A stretch of DNA of 15,204 nucleotides from Burkholderiales bacterium (GCA_020348765.1 CP070753.1:1706500-1721703), one strand, 5' to 3'. Positions 1 through 8,403 are shown, numbered from the stretch's first letter. Numbers and translations are program-made. Notes: generated from the letters alone by a model not told the origin.

Positions 1-1
1 C

Positions 2-637
<636 letters not shown>

Positions 638-723
638 GCGGGCGGCGCCCGGTCGCTGCGGCGCGCTGCCGGCGCAACCGCTTCGAGCAGGGCGCTCCCC
701 GGCGAGCAGGTGCCCGAGCGGTT

Positions 724-2049
724 TCAGCCGGCGAGCAGCCGCGGCAGGAACAGCGTCAGCGACGGAAACGCGACCAGCAGGGTCACACGCACCATCTCGG
801 AAAGGAAGAACGGGATCACGCCGATGAAGGTCTCGCTCATCGGCACGTCCCTGGCGAGGCTGTTGATCACGAACACGTTCATGCCCACCGGCGGCGTGAT
901 CAGTCCCAGCTCGACCACGATCAGCGCCAGGATGCCGAACCAGATCTTCAGCTCTTCCGGCCCTAGCCCGAAGTCGAGTCCGGAGATCACGGGCCAGAAG
1001 AACGGGATCGCCAGCAGGATCATCGACAGGCTGTCCATCAGGCAGCCCAGCACGATCAGCGCCAGCAGCAGCAGCACCAGGATCACCATCGGCGACAGGC
1101 CCGAGGTGGCCATCATCTCGGCCGCGGCCTGCGGCACGCCGCCGCGGGCCATGAAGATCTTCAGCATCTCGGCGCCGAGCAGGATCAGGAAGATCATCCC
1201 GGTGGTGCCGGCCGTGTCCAGCAGTGCGGCTCTCATCTCGCGCAGTCGGATCGCGCCGCGGAGCATGCCGTAGGCGGCCACCAGGAACACGCCGACCGCT
1301 GCCGCCGGGGTCGGGTTGAAGAAGCCGAAGTAGATGCCACCGATCACCAGGCCGAAGATCAGCAGCACCGGCGCGACGCCGGACGTCGCCTCGACGAACT
1401 CGCGGCGCGAGACCCGATCCCCGGGCGGGCCGGTCTCCGGACGCAGGCGCACGTAGATCGCGATCGTCACCAGGAAGAACAGGACCGCGATCAGGCCCGG
1501 AACGAAGGCGGCCATGAACATCGTGACGATGTTCGCCTCGACGATGATCGCGTATACGACCAGCACCACCGAGGGCGGGATCAGGATGCCGAGCACGCCG
1601 CCGGCGGCGAGCGTGCCGGTCGCGAGCGAAGGCTTGTACCGGTAGCGGCGCAACTCGGGCAGGGCCACCTGGCCCATCGTCGATGCGGTCGCGAGCGACG
1701 AGCCGCACACGGCGCCGAAACCGGCGCACGCGGCGATCGCGGACATGGCCACGCCGCCACGCATCCAGCCGAGCCAGGCATTGGCGGCACGGAACAGGTT
1801 GCGGCTGAGCCCGGCGTGCGTGGCCAGGTTGCCCATCAGCACGAACATCGGCACGACCGACAGGTCGTAGATCGAGAACTGCGCGTAGGCCAGGTTCTTC
1901 AGCTGCGACAGGAAGATCGCCGGGCCGTTCAGCACCGTGACGCCGATGCCGCCGACCAGGATCATCGAATAGGCGATCGGCACCCGAATCGCGATCAGCG
2001 CGATCAGGGCGGCGAGCCCGATGAGCCCGATGGCGAGGTGTTCTTCCAT
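724..2049 (-). CDS. dctM: TRAP transporter large permease subunit (DctM family)
   Basis: This is the large inner-membrane subunit of a tripartite ATP-independent periplasmic transporter, which drives Na+-coupled uptake of a carboxylate handed over by the DctP-type binding protein. At 441 residues it has normal DctM length and is strongly hydrophobic, with about a dozen membrane segments. Family signatures are VPMFVLMG (residues 66-73), the re-entrant segment AGFGAVCGSSLATASTMGQ (109-127), GGVLGILIPPS (150-160), GCLMDSLSMILLAIP (335-349) and the C-terminal LGLITPPVGMNVFVI (381-395). The ATG at 2049 gives the usual short N-terminus before the first helix; no strong Shine-Dalgarno is visible. 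It is last in the operon, 92 bases after dctQ, a longer gap than the dctP-dctQ spacing. The substrate cannot be read from the sequence. Confidence 0.95.
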   Translation of the reverse strand: MEEHLAIGLIGLAALIALIAIRVPIAYSMILVGGIGVTVLNGPAIFLSQLKNLAYAQFSIYDLSVVPMFVLMGNLATHAGLSRNLFRAANAWLGWMRGGVAMSAIAACAGFGAVCGSSLATASTMGQVALPELRRYRYKPSLATGTLAAGGVLGILIPPSVVLVVYAIIVEANIVTMFMAAFVPGLIAVLFFLVTIAIYVRLRPETGPPGDRVSRREFVEATSGVAPVLLIFGLVIGGIYFGFFNPTPAAAVGVFLVAAYGMLRGAIRLREMRAALLDTAGTTGMIFLILLGAEMLKIFMARGGVPQAAAEMMATSGLSPMVILVLLLLALIVLGCLMDSLSMILLAIPFFWPVISGLDFGLGPEELKIWFGILALIVVELGLITPPVGMNVFVINSLARDVPMSETFIGVIPFFLSEMVRVTLLVAFPSLTLFLPRLLAG

Positions 2050-2141
2050 GTCCGAACGATCGAACCGACGTGTCGCAGGTGCCGGAGCGGCGGGGCCTCA
2101 GCGCGAGAGGGTTGGCCTGGTCTGACCGCGGCGCATCGGAC

Positions 2142-2654
2142 TCAGTCCCCGAGGCGCAGCTTGCGGGACTCCTCGAGCAGCGTGATGACCGAGGCGACGG
2201 CCAGCAGCGCCAGCGATACCAGTGCCGGCACGAACGCGTACCAGAGCGGAATCTGCAGGATGGCCGTGGTCTCGAGGTACTCCTGGTAGTCCAGCAGCCC
2301 GTAGTACATGCGCCACAGCAGCAGCAGACCGAAGCCCAGCGCGATCAGCGAGGCCAGCAGCCCCAGCGCTGCGACCGTGCGCGGGCCGGCACGGGCCGTG
2401 AAGATGTCGGCGCTGACATTGGCGCCGATCAGCTGGCAGAAGGGCAAGAACGAGAACGCCGCGACCGCGACCCCGAGTTCCATCAGCTCGAAGTCACCGG
2501 GCACCGGGGCGTTGAACAGGAACGCGCTTGCCGCGCTCCAGGTGGTCATCAGCGCCAGGGCCATCAGCACGCCGCCGCCGGCGAGCGCCCAGCCGGTGAT
2601 CAGGCGGCGGAGCAGGGCGACCAGCCCGTGCTCCGCCGTCCGATTCTCAGGCAT
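2142..2654 (-). CDS. dctQ: TRAP transporter small permease subunit (DctQ family)
   Basis: This is the small membrane subunit that pairs with DctM in the TRAP translocator. The 170-residue protein has four hydrophobic segments, at about residues 22-47, 60-82, 94-114 and 138-160. That matches the four-helix DctQ fold. The segment after helix 1, PGDFELMELGVAVAAFSFLP (52-71), matches the moderately conserved second helix of the family. DctQ proteins diverge widely, so the call rests mainly on topology, size and position between dctP and dctM. The ATG at 2654 lies 10 bases beyond the dctP stop, suggesting translational coupling; only a weak AAGAG purine stretch stands where a Shine-Dalgarno would be. 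Confidence 0.9.
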   Translation of the reverse strand: MPENRTAEHGLVALLRRLITGWALAGGGVLMALALMTTWSAASAFLFNAPVPGDFELMELGVAVAAFSFLPFCQLIGANVSADIFTARAGPRTVAALGLLASLIALGFGLLLLWRMYYGLLDYQEYLETTAILQIPLWYAFVPALVSLALLAVASVITLLEESRKLRLGD

Positions 2655-2664
2655 CGATGCGCTC

Positions 2665-3705
2665 TTACTGGGTCGAGTACTTGGTGATCAGCGCGCGAGC
2701 CTTCGTGACCAGCTTCTCGCCATCGATGCCCTTGGCCTTGACCTCGTCGATCCAGCGCTGAACGACCGGCTCGAGCTTCGCCCGGAATGCCAGCATTTCG
2801 TCCGGGTCCAGCTTGACATGCTTGTTGCCGGCCTTGGTGGCGATCCCGATGCCGACGTCCTCGGTGCCGGCCCAGATGCGGCCGACCTCGGCCCACCAGT
2901 CGGGGCCCGAGTTGTCGAGGAAGGCCTTCTTGACGTCCGCCGGCAGGCTGTTCCAGCGCTTCAGGTTCATCGACACCTGGAACGTGGTGGTGCCGAACCG
3001 GGACTTGTCCGCGCCCTCGATCTGGTAGTCGGTCATGTCCTGCAGCTTGAACGCCGGAATGATCTCGAACGGGATCAGCGCGCCGTCGACCACCTTCTTG
3101 GAAAGCGCCTGCGGCAGGTCCGGCACCTGCATAGCAACCGGTGCGGCGCCCAGCGCCTCGATGATCCAGGCCCCGGTGCGGGTCGGAATCCGAAGCTTCA
3201 GGTCCTTGAGGTCGTCCGGCTTGCGCACTTCCTTGTCGACCATCTGGATCGCCTGGCCGGCGTGCACGTGCAGGAACAGCACCTTGACGCCCTTGAAGTC
3301 CGCGGCCAGGTCCTGCTCGAACATGTCGTACATGGCCTTGTTCGTGGCCACCGGATCGTTGGTGTGGATGAACGGCAGCTCGAACACCTCGGTGCGCGGG
3401 AACAGGCCGGGCGTGTAGCCATTGACCGTCCACACGATATCCACCACGCCATCGCGCGCCTGACTGATCAGCTGCGGCGGCTTGCCGCCCAGCGACATGG
3501 CCGGATAGATGTCGATCTTGACCTTGCCGTTGGTCGCCTTCTCGATGCGCTGGGCCCACGGCTCCAGCATCTGCGTGTGCGCCGGCGCCTTCAGCCCGAG
3601 CAGGTGATGCAGCTTGAGCGTGATCTGCTGCGCCCCGGCGCCCGTGCTGAGCGCGAGGCCCGTCAGGCCGGCGGCGATGCCGGCGATCCACTTGGTCATT
3701 CGCAT
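2665..3705 (-). CDS. dctP: TRAP transporter periplasmic solute-binding protein (DctP family)
   Basis: This secreted periplasmic receptor of the TRAP system binds an organic acid and delivers it to DctQM. The mature fold spans the whole 346-residue protein, a normal family length. Residues 1-25 form a Sec signal peptide: basic MRMTK, a hydrophobic core, then an AGA cleavage site. The family's carboxylate-binding arginine is likely Arg172 in LKLRIPTRTGAW. Other family-like segments are IDIYPAMSLGG (64-74) and GALIPFEIIPAF (208-219). The frame stays open to 3831, but I chose the ATG at 3705 because it follows a strong Shine-Dalgarno by 8 bases and starts directly with the signal peptide; the longer version would put 42 arginine-rich residues ahead of it. 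It is first in the operon dctP-dctQ-dctM. The ligand is unknown. Confidence 0.94.
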   Translation of the reverse strand: MRMTKWIAGIAAGLTGLALSTGAGAQQITLKLHHLLGLKAPAHTQMLEPWAQRIEKATNGKVKIDIYPAMSLGGKPPQLISQARDGVVDIVWTVNGYTPGLFPRTEVFELPFIHTNDPVATNKAMYDMFEQDLAADFKGVKVLFLHVHAGQAIQMVDKEVRKPDDLKDLKLRIPTRTGAWIIEALGAAPVAMQVPDLPQALSKKVVDGALIPFEIIPAFKLQDMTDYQIEGADKSRFGTTTFQVSMNLKRWNSLPADVKKAFLDNSGPDWWAEVGRIWAGTEDVGIGIATKAGNKHVKLDPDEMLAFRAKLEPVVQRWIDEVKAKGIDGEKLVTKARALITKYSTQ

Positions 3706-3713
3706 GATGTGCT

Positions 3714-3722
3714 TCCTCCTCC
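3714..3722 (-). promoter_or_regulatory. Strong ribosome binding site of dctP
   Basis: On the minus strand this reads GGAGGAGGA, a near-ideal Shine-Dalgarno, ending 8 bases before the ATG at 3705. It decides the start of dctP in favour of 3705 over the upstream in-frame codon at 3831. It is stronger than any visible site before dctQ or dctM, in line with the higher expression usually needed for a binding protein. Confidence 0.85.
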
Positions 3723-3870
3723 GGTGTGCAATCCGGTATGGTTTCGACAGCGGCCCGGCTTCGTCGCGCATTGCACGACCCGCACGAAGCGCCTCGCTCC
3801 TGCGCATCGGCGGGTACCGTCCCGACGACATTGAAGCACCGGCGCCGGGCCGCGCATATCCGAACGGTCC

Positions 3871-3906
3871 CTATAGCAGCTATAGCGGGATGCTATCGAC
3901 TATAGC
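3871..3906. promoter_or_regulatory. Triple CTATAGC repeat upstream of dctP, candidate operator
   Basis: Three exact copies of CTATAGC start at 3871, 3880 and 3900, with a related TGCTATCG at 3891-3898. The core CTATAG is its own reverse complement, and the middle copy extends to the 8-base palindrome GCTATAGC (3879-3886). Offsets are 9 and 20 bases. The cluster lies about 165-200 bases upstream of the dctP start, in GC-rich surroundings where such AT-containing palindromes stand out. On the minus strand TGCTATAGG (3872-3880) also resembles an extended -10 element, but I find no good -35 partner. A repressor or activator site for the TRAP operon is an inference. No regulator gene is present in the window. 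Confidence 0.4.
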
Positions 3907-4616
3907 CGATCGGCAAGCGGTTTGGGCTTGGCCCCTTCGGTACGGCATCGGCTCGATCCCGGGCGTGCCCGCGAACACAAGCCTTCGGTCCGGTACCAGC
4001 GCGATGGGGCGGCGCCTCGCGACATCGTCGCCGGCTCGCCCCTTCGACCGGCTCGCGCTGTGCGCCGTGAGCCGGCGCTTTCGCGGGGCGGAGCCGTACG
4101 TGAGAAAAGGGGCGCGAGCCAACCGCGGTGACCGCCCCAGCCTATGAGGCACGCTGGCGACCGATCGCCGAACGCGTGGCCCGGCCCCGAGCCCCATGCT
4201 CCCGTGCATGTGACAGCGGTGGCGAGGCCGGCGCAAACTGTCGTTGGTGGGTTGGCGCATTTCCTTGCGCGGGATCGACATGGGTCATGCGCCATCCGGA
4301 AGCACATTCGCAGGTGGCCTTGTTGCGCGCAGGGATGCCGCTGCCCAATGCGCTTCGTCGAAGACATGTCGCAGGCGCTGGAGCCGCGTTGCGGTCGCGT
4401 GTTTCGGGGCCTGTGCGACCATCGGCGGAGCGAGTACGTTGCGGGCGCGTTGCGAACCGCGGAGCAGGGTGGTCGCAGGTTCGTCCAAGGGCCGACCCTG
4501 ATTGGTCACGTGCCGATCGGCTACGGGGAATACCAAACTTCGATGCGAACCTGCAGAGTCCCTGGCCTTGGCACCAAGCGCACCCGCTCGGCGCCGCTGC
4601 TTGCGCGCGTGGCACC

Positions 4617-6521
4617 GTGACACCCTGGCAGACGGCGAGGCGGGCAGCGGCTCCCGCGGACGCTTCGTACCGCAGCTTGTGTTCGGCTCTGGCGGTGGCC
4701 GCGTTCTGGCTCCTCGGCCATCCATACGAGGGCGATCGCCACGATGGCGTCTTCTATGCCGCCGCCGCCTTGCAGACCATCGACCCGGGGGTGTTCGCAA
4801 GCGACCTCTTCTTCGTGCGCGGATCGTTCTCGGATTTCTCGATCTTCGGGAAGATCCACGGCGCTGTGACCGCCGCACTGGGCCTGCGCTACGGCACGTT
4901 CGTGATGTATTGCGCCGGCCAGCTTGCATGGCTGACGGCAATGGTGGCGCTCGTGCGACGGTTGGCACCCGCGTCCACGGTCGTGCTGGCATTGGGCCTG
5001 ATGTCGGCGCTGAACTTTGGCTACGGCGAATTCGGCCTGCTCCACGCGGCCGAGGGATTCGTGACCGCGCGCCCCTTCGGCGAAGCCGCGGGCATCTGGG
5101 CGCTCGCCCTCGCTCTGTCCGGGCGGCCCGCGCGCGCGGTGTTGGCCTTGGCCGCAGGGTTGAGCATCCACCCGCTGATGGTCAGCCCGGCCGTTGGCAT
5201 CCTGCTCGGATACTGGGCTTTGCGCCGGCGCCTTGCCCTGGCGACGATCGGCGCCTTGCTCGTCGCCCTGATGGCGCTGGTGATCTTCTGGCGACTGGCG
5301 CAGCCGCAGTGGCTGCAGCACATGGACGAGGCCTGGCTGGAGCTGGTGCGCAGGCGGACTCCGAACGTGCTACCCAGCCAGTGGAGCCCGACGTTCTGGA
5401 TCCGCTCGCTGGTCCCGGTTGTCCTGCTCGCCGTCGCTTCGCGTGGTGCGCCGCTCGATCAGGCCCGGCTTTACCTCGCAGTGGCCTGCGTCGGCGTTGC
5501 CGGCCTGGCTCTGGCCGTCGTCGGAGAGCACGAGGGCGTGGCGCTGGTCGTGGCTGCGAAGCCCTGGCGGGCGGTTTGGCTGGTGCAGGTCGTCGCGGCG
5601 ATAGCCCTGTTCGGCATGGCCGCTCGCTCGTGGCAGCGCGACCGAACGACTGCTCTGCAGGCGATTGCGGGCATCGGCGCGATCGTGATCTGCGGTCACG
5701 ACTGGATCGATTTCGCGGCGCCGGCGTTGGCGCTGCTCGCGCTGTACCTGGTGTGGGCGTCGCTTCGGCCCGCCGGCGACTCGGACCGGATCGCACGGGC
5801 AACCGCCCACGGATGGGTGGCGGTCTTCGGCGTGACAGCGCTTTTCACGTCGGCGCTCACCGCTGCTGCGATCTACGAAAACGCCCAGATCGCGGGCGGC
5901 AGCGCTCGGGCGCACTGGACTGGCCTGGCATCGTGGGTTGACCAGCTGGGCTGGCTCCTCTTTCCGGCCGCGCTCGGGCTTGCGATTGTGCTCGTGCGTG
6001 CGCGCCCGCGACTGCGGCGGCTGTGCCTTCCCGTGACGGCGCTGGCCGTGCTCGCTTCTTTGCTGGTTCTGGATCGGCGTTCGGACTTCCGCAGGTTCGA
6101 ATTGAACCTGGCGGACAGCGGCCTGAGTGCATGGCAGGCCGTCATTCCGCCCGATCGGACCGTGTTCTGGCCCGAGCGGCTTCCAATGGTCTGGCTCGTG
6201 CTGCGTCGATCGAGCTATGTATCACGAGCGCAGGCGAGCATCGTGGTGATGCACCGTGCCGCCGGATTCGAGGCGCTGCGGCGCATGCGCAATGTTCGCT
6301 CGTTCGGCGGACATGACGCCGAGTTCGACCATCTTCGAGCGTCCACGAGCGCGGGCGCGAAGTTGCCGACGCGGGTCGCACTGATCGCCGCCTGTGCCGA
6401 TCCACGGCTCGGGTTCGCCGTGCTGGCGCCCGGCCTGGACCGGCGGATCGTGCCCGATTTCGTCGACCCGGTCGACGGTCGCAGCTATCGGCTCTACGAC
6501 TGCGAGCGACTGGCGCGCTGA
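4617..6521 (+). CDS. Polytopic membrane protein, GT-C-type glycosyltransferase-like
   Basis: This large inner-membrane protein (634 residues from this start) probably uses a polyprenyl-phosphate sugar as donor in the periplasm; the specific activity is unknown. Helix 1 (about 21-34) is followed by a loop with acidic residues, EGDRHDGVFY (38-47), where GT-C enzymes keep a catalytic Asp. The segment VTARPFGEAAG (149-159) and then LSIHPLM (182-188) recall bacterial GT-C mannosyltransferase-like proteins. About ten or more further hydrophobic segments run to residue 485, followed by a soluble, probably periplasmic domain of about 150 residues. The frame is open back to 4128. I chose the GTG at 4617 because it leaves a short N-terminus before helix 1; there is no clear Shine-Dalgarno, so the start is uncertain. 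The next gene follows after 192 bases. Confidence 0.72.
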   Translation: MTPWQTARRAAAPADASYRSLCSALAVAAFWLLGHPYEGDRHDGVFYAAAALQTIDPGVFASDLFFVRGSFSDFSIFGKIHGAVTAALGLRYGTFVMYCAGQLAWLTAMVALVRRLAPASTVVLALGLMSALNFGYGEFGLLHAAEGFVTARPFGEAAGIWALALALSGRPARAVLALAAGLSIHPLMVSPAVGILLGYWALRRRLALATIGALLVALMALVIFWRLAQPQWLQHMDEAWLELVRRRTPNVLPSQWSPTFWIRSLVPVVLLAVASRGAPLDQARLYLAVACVGVAGLALAVVGEHEGVALVVAAKPWRAVWLVQVVAAIALFGMAARSWQRDRTTALQAIAGIGAIVICGHDWIDFAAPALALLALYLVWASLRPAGDSDRIARATAHGWVAVFGVTALFTSALTAAAIYENAQIAGGSARAHWTGLASWVDQLGWLLFPAALGLAIVLVRARPRLRRLCLPVTALAVLASLLVLDRRSDFRRFELNLADSGLSAWQAVIPPDRTVFWPERLPMVWLVLRRSSYVSRAQASIVVMHRAAGFEALRRMRNVRSFGGHDAEFDHLRASTSAGAKLPTRVALIAACADPRLGFAVLAPGLDRRIVPDFVDPVDGRSYRLYDCERLAR

Positions 6522-6544
6522 TCGTTTCCGGCGGCAATCGATGA

Positions 6545-6578
6545 AAGTGCAGCATTTGTGCCACGAAATCCGACACTT
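6545..6578. promoter_or_regulatory. 34-base imperfect dyad upstream of the GT2 gene, candidate operator
   Basis: The outer arms AAGTG (6545-6549) and CACTT (6574-6578) and the inner arms ATTT (6554-6557) and AAAT (6566-6569) are complementary about the same centre, between 6561 and 6562. One further matched pair lies between them, so 10 of 17 half-site positions are symmetric. The stretch is clearly richer in A and T than its flanks and lies 136-169 bases upstream of the ATG at 6714. A weak sigma-70-like pair follows: TTGCCG at 6577-6582 and CATACT at 6598-6603, with a short 15-base spacer. Binding of a dimeric regulator is an inference. Confidence 0.3.
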
Positions 6579-6713
6579 GCCGGGAAACCTTCACGTGCAT
6601 ACTCAAGGGCGGTCAGCTAAAGTACATTTCGCGCAATCCGGTTGTGCGCGCCTGGGCCGTGCCCGTGCGGCAGCGAGGCGCGTGCCGCAGCCAAACATGT
6701 AACAGGGCCAAGC

Positions 6714-7931
6714 ATGAGTGCAGCCACCAGCGTCCTGGAGCGACCGGTCGCTCCCGTTGCCACGCCGCCGATCGACCTGCCGGCCGCGCCGCTGGTCTCG
6801 GCGGTCATGCCCTGCCTGAACGAGGCGCGCACGATCGGCGACTGCATCCGCAAGGCGCAGGCCTGCATGCGCGAGCTGGGGATCGACGGCGAGGTGGTGG
6901 TCGCGGACAACGGCTCGAGCGACCGGTCGGTGGAGATCGCGCGCGCACTCGGGGCGCGGGTCGTGCATCAGCCGGTGCCCGGCTACGGCGCCGCGCTGCG
7001 GGCCGGGATCGAGGCCGCGCGCGGCGAGATCATCATCATGGCCGATAGCGACGATTCCTACGACTGGGGCGCGCTGGGGCCATTCGTCGACAAGATCCGC
7101 GAGGGCTACGACCTGGTGATGGGCAACCGCTTCGCCGGCGGCATCGAGGACGGCGCGATGCCGGCGCTGCACCGCTACCTGGGCAACCCGGTGCTCTCGC
7201 TGATCTCGCGCATCGCGTTCAGGGCGCCGATCGGTGACTTCCACTGCGGCATGCGCGCGTTCACCCGCGAAGCCTTTCGGCGCATGGGCCTTCGATCGAA
7301 CGGCATGGAGTTCGCCACCGAGATGGTGGCCGGAAGTGCCTATTCGGGCCTGCGCATGGCCGAGATCCCGATCCGCCTGTATCCGGACAACCGCGGGCGG
7401 CCACCGCACCTGCGGTCGTTTCGCGACGGCTGGCGGCACCTGCGGTTGATCGCCACCTATGCGCCGGACCACCTGTACCTGTGGCCGGGATCGGTGCTGT
7501 TCGCCGCCGGCATCGCCCTGATGTCGCTGCTGCTGACCGGCCCGTTCGTGCACGGCGAGCTGTATCTGGGCATCCACTTCCTGGTGCTCGGCGGCCTGTG
7601 CGCGCTGCTCGGTGCCAACGTGCTGCTGATGGGCATCCTGGCCAAGGCCGCGGTCAGCGTTCGCTACCCGGCGCTGGCCTCGCCATTGCTGAAGCGACTG
7701 AAGGCCGGGTTCACGCTCGAGCGCGGGCTGGTGCTGGGCGGGTCGATGATCGTGGCCGGGTTCGTCTTCGACGCGACGCTGCTGGCCCGCTGGATCGGCA
7801 GCTATGGCATTCCGATGGACGACACCGTGCATCCGGCCTTCGTGGCCACGATCACGATCGTGCTGGGCGTGAACCTGGTGTTCGGTTCGTTCCTGATGCA
7901 CTTGATGCTCAAGGACGAAGACCGGACCTGA
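6714..7931 (+). CDS. Family 2 glycosyltransferase with C-terminal membrane domain (polyprenyl-phosphate glycosyltransferase type)
   Basis: This probably transfers a sugar from a nucleotide donor to a polyprenyl (undecaprenyl) phosphate on the cytoplasmic face of the inner membrane, as in the DPM1/GtrB group. The GT2 domain covers about residues 26-250 of 405: VMPCLNEARTIGDC (31-44), VVADNGSSDRS (62-72), the metal- and nucleotide-binding acidic motif ADSDDSYDW (110-118), GNRFAGGIEDGAMP (137-150), DFHCGMRAF (175-183) and GRPPHLRSFRDGWRHLR (228-244). Four hydrophobic segments follow (about 254-276, 284-310, 337-358 and 375-400). I chose the ATG at 6714, which has a modest AGGG upstream and gives a short N-terminal tail; the frame is open back to 6642. 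The donor sugar cannot be predicted. The neighbouring GtrA-like gene supports a lipid-linked sugar pathway. Confidence 0.9.
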   Translation: MSAATSVLERPVAPVATPPIDLPAAPLVSAVMPCLNEARTIGDCIRKAQACMRELGIDGEVVVADNGSSDRSVEIARALGARVVHQPVPGYGAALRAGIEAARGEIIIMADSDDSYDWGALGPFVDKIREGYDLVMGNRFAGGIEDGAMPALHRYLGNPVLSLISRIAFRAPIGDFHCGMRAFTREAFRRMGLRSNGMEFATEMVAGSAYSGLRMAEIPIRLYPDNRGRPPHLRSFRDGWRHLRLIATYAPDHLYLWPGSVLFAAGIALMSLLLTGPFVHGELYLGIHFLVLGGLCALLGANVLLMGILAKAAVSVRYPALASPLLKRLKAGFTLERGLVLGGSMIVAGFVFDATLLARWIGSYGIPMDDTVHPAFVATITIVLGVNLVFGSFLMHLMLKDEDRT

Positions 7932-7943
7932 TCGGACTGAGGC

Positions 7944-7994
7944 CGCAGGCTTCGCGACGCGTTCGGTCGCGCTGGCAGCGGTCGCAGGCTTCGC
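7944..7994 (+). repeat. 12-base direct repeat between the GT2 and gtrA-like genes
   Basis: CGCAGGCTTCGC occurs at 7944-7955 and again, exactly, at 7983-7994, a 39-base offset. The two copies take up much of the 86-base gap between the GT2 stop and the GtrA start. Because 39 is a multiple of three, the open frame leading into GtrA carries the same short peptide twice (QAS followed by basic residues). A local duplication is the simplest explanation; no regulatory role is evident. Confidence 0.6.
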
Positions 7995-8017
7995 ACCGAT
8001 TGCGGGCCGGCCTCGCC

Positions 8018-8398
8018 ATGGACATCGCGCGCTTCATCCGTTTCGTGCTGGTCGGCATCGGCGGTTTCGCCGTCGACACGACCCTGACCATGACGCTGCT
8101 GGCTGCCGGTCTGTCGCCGGTCGTGGCCCGGGTGCCCGGGCTTTCGGCCTCGATTCTGATCACCTGGTTCCTGAACCGGCGTTTCGCGTTCCGCGCGCGC
8201 CACAGCCCGGCGGCACGCAGCCTCTACCGCTTTGCCGGCGTGGCGGCCGTCAGCGCCGGGGCGAATTTCGGCCTGTACGCGGCGCTGGTCGCGGCCGGCA
8301 TGCCGCCGCTGGCCTCGATCGTGCTCGCGACCGCCTGCTCGATGAGCTTGTCGTTCGTCGGGTACGGCCGCTTCGCATTCGCGCCGGCCAGCCGTTGA
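8018..8398 (+). CDS. GtrA-family small membrane protein
   Basis: GtrA-family proteins are inner-membrane proteins with four helices and about 120 residues. They are proposed to help translocate polyprenyl-phosphate-linked sugars for surface polysaccharide modification. This one has 126 residues with hydrophobic segments at about 7-30, 36-53, 69-93 and 98-114. The family signature is seen in RFVLVGIGGFAVD (8-20), ITWFLNRRFAF (48-58) and SLSFVGYGRFAF (110-121). I chose the ATG at 8018 because it gives the standard compact N-terminus (MDIARFIRF); the frame is open far upstream, and the Shine-Dalgarno is weak. It lies 86 bases after the GT2 gene on the same strand and is probably cotranscribed. 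It converges on the methyltransferase gene with 13 bases between the stop codons. Confidence 0.87.
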   Translation: MDIARFIRFVLVGIGGFAVDTTLTMTLLAAGLSPVVARVPGLSASILITWFLNRRFAFRARHSPAARSLYRFAGVAAVSAGANFGLYAALVAAGMPPLASIVLATACSMSLSFVGYGRFAFAPASR

Positions 8399-8403
8399 GC
8401 AGC

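Larger units (their letters stand above)
3706..4616. other. Gene-free stretch of about 0.9 kb between dctP and the first membrane protein
   Basis: I find no protein I can recognise here on either strand. Several open frames exist: 4144-4620 (+), 3900-4367 (-), and the upstream extension of the next gene back to 4128. Their translations are rich in Arg, Pro, Ala and Cys, without domains or convincing starts, as expected of chance frames in GC-rich DNA. The left 200 bases hold the dctP leader and the CTATAGC cluster. The rest may be promoter region, decayed coding sequence or an unrecognised RNA. I see no tRNA, insertion sequence or attachment site. Confidence 0.5.

Noticed and set aside
699..738. 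11-base direct repeat CCGGCGAGCAG at 699-709 and 728-738 near the dctM stop
   Set aside because: The second copy is dctM coding sequence. Short matches of this kind are expected by chance at this GC content, and there is no hairpin or T-tract to make a terminator.
3706..3831. Longer N-terminus for the DctP protein
   Set aside because: The 42 extra residues are Arg-rich and precede a normal signal peptide, while a strong ribosome binding site sits directly before the ATG at 3705.
2308..3834. A 508-codon open frame on the plus strand opposite dctP and dctQ
   Set aside because: It is antisense to two clear TRAP genes. Its translation is Arg/Leu/Asp/His-rich with no domains, as expected of a shadow frame in GC-rich coding DNA.
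3706..4616. CRISPR array, tRNA or insertion sequence in the long gap
   Set aside because: I found no regularly spaced long repeats, no cloverleaf-like sequence and no terminal inverted repeats or transposase fragments.
6549..6584. Possible sigma-54 (-24/-12) promoter before the GT2 gene
   Set aside because: TGCCAC and TTGCC elements are present but their spacing is wrong, and the invariant GG of the -24 element is missing.
6603..7901. A 432-codon minus-strand open frame across the GT2 gene
   Set aside because: It is fully antisense to a well-supported glycosyltransferase, and its His/Gln/Arg-rich composition is typical of shadow frames.
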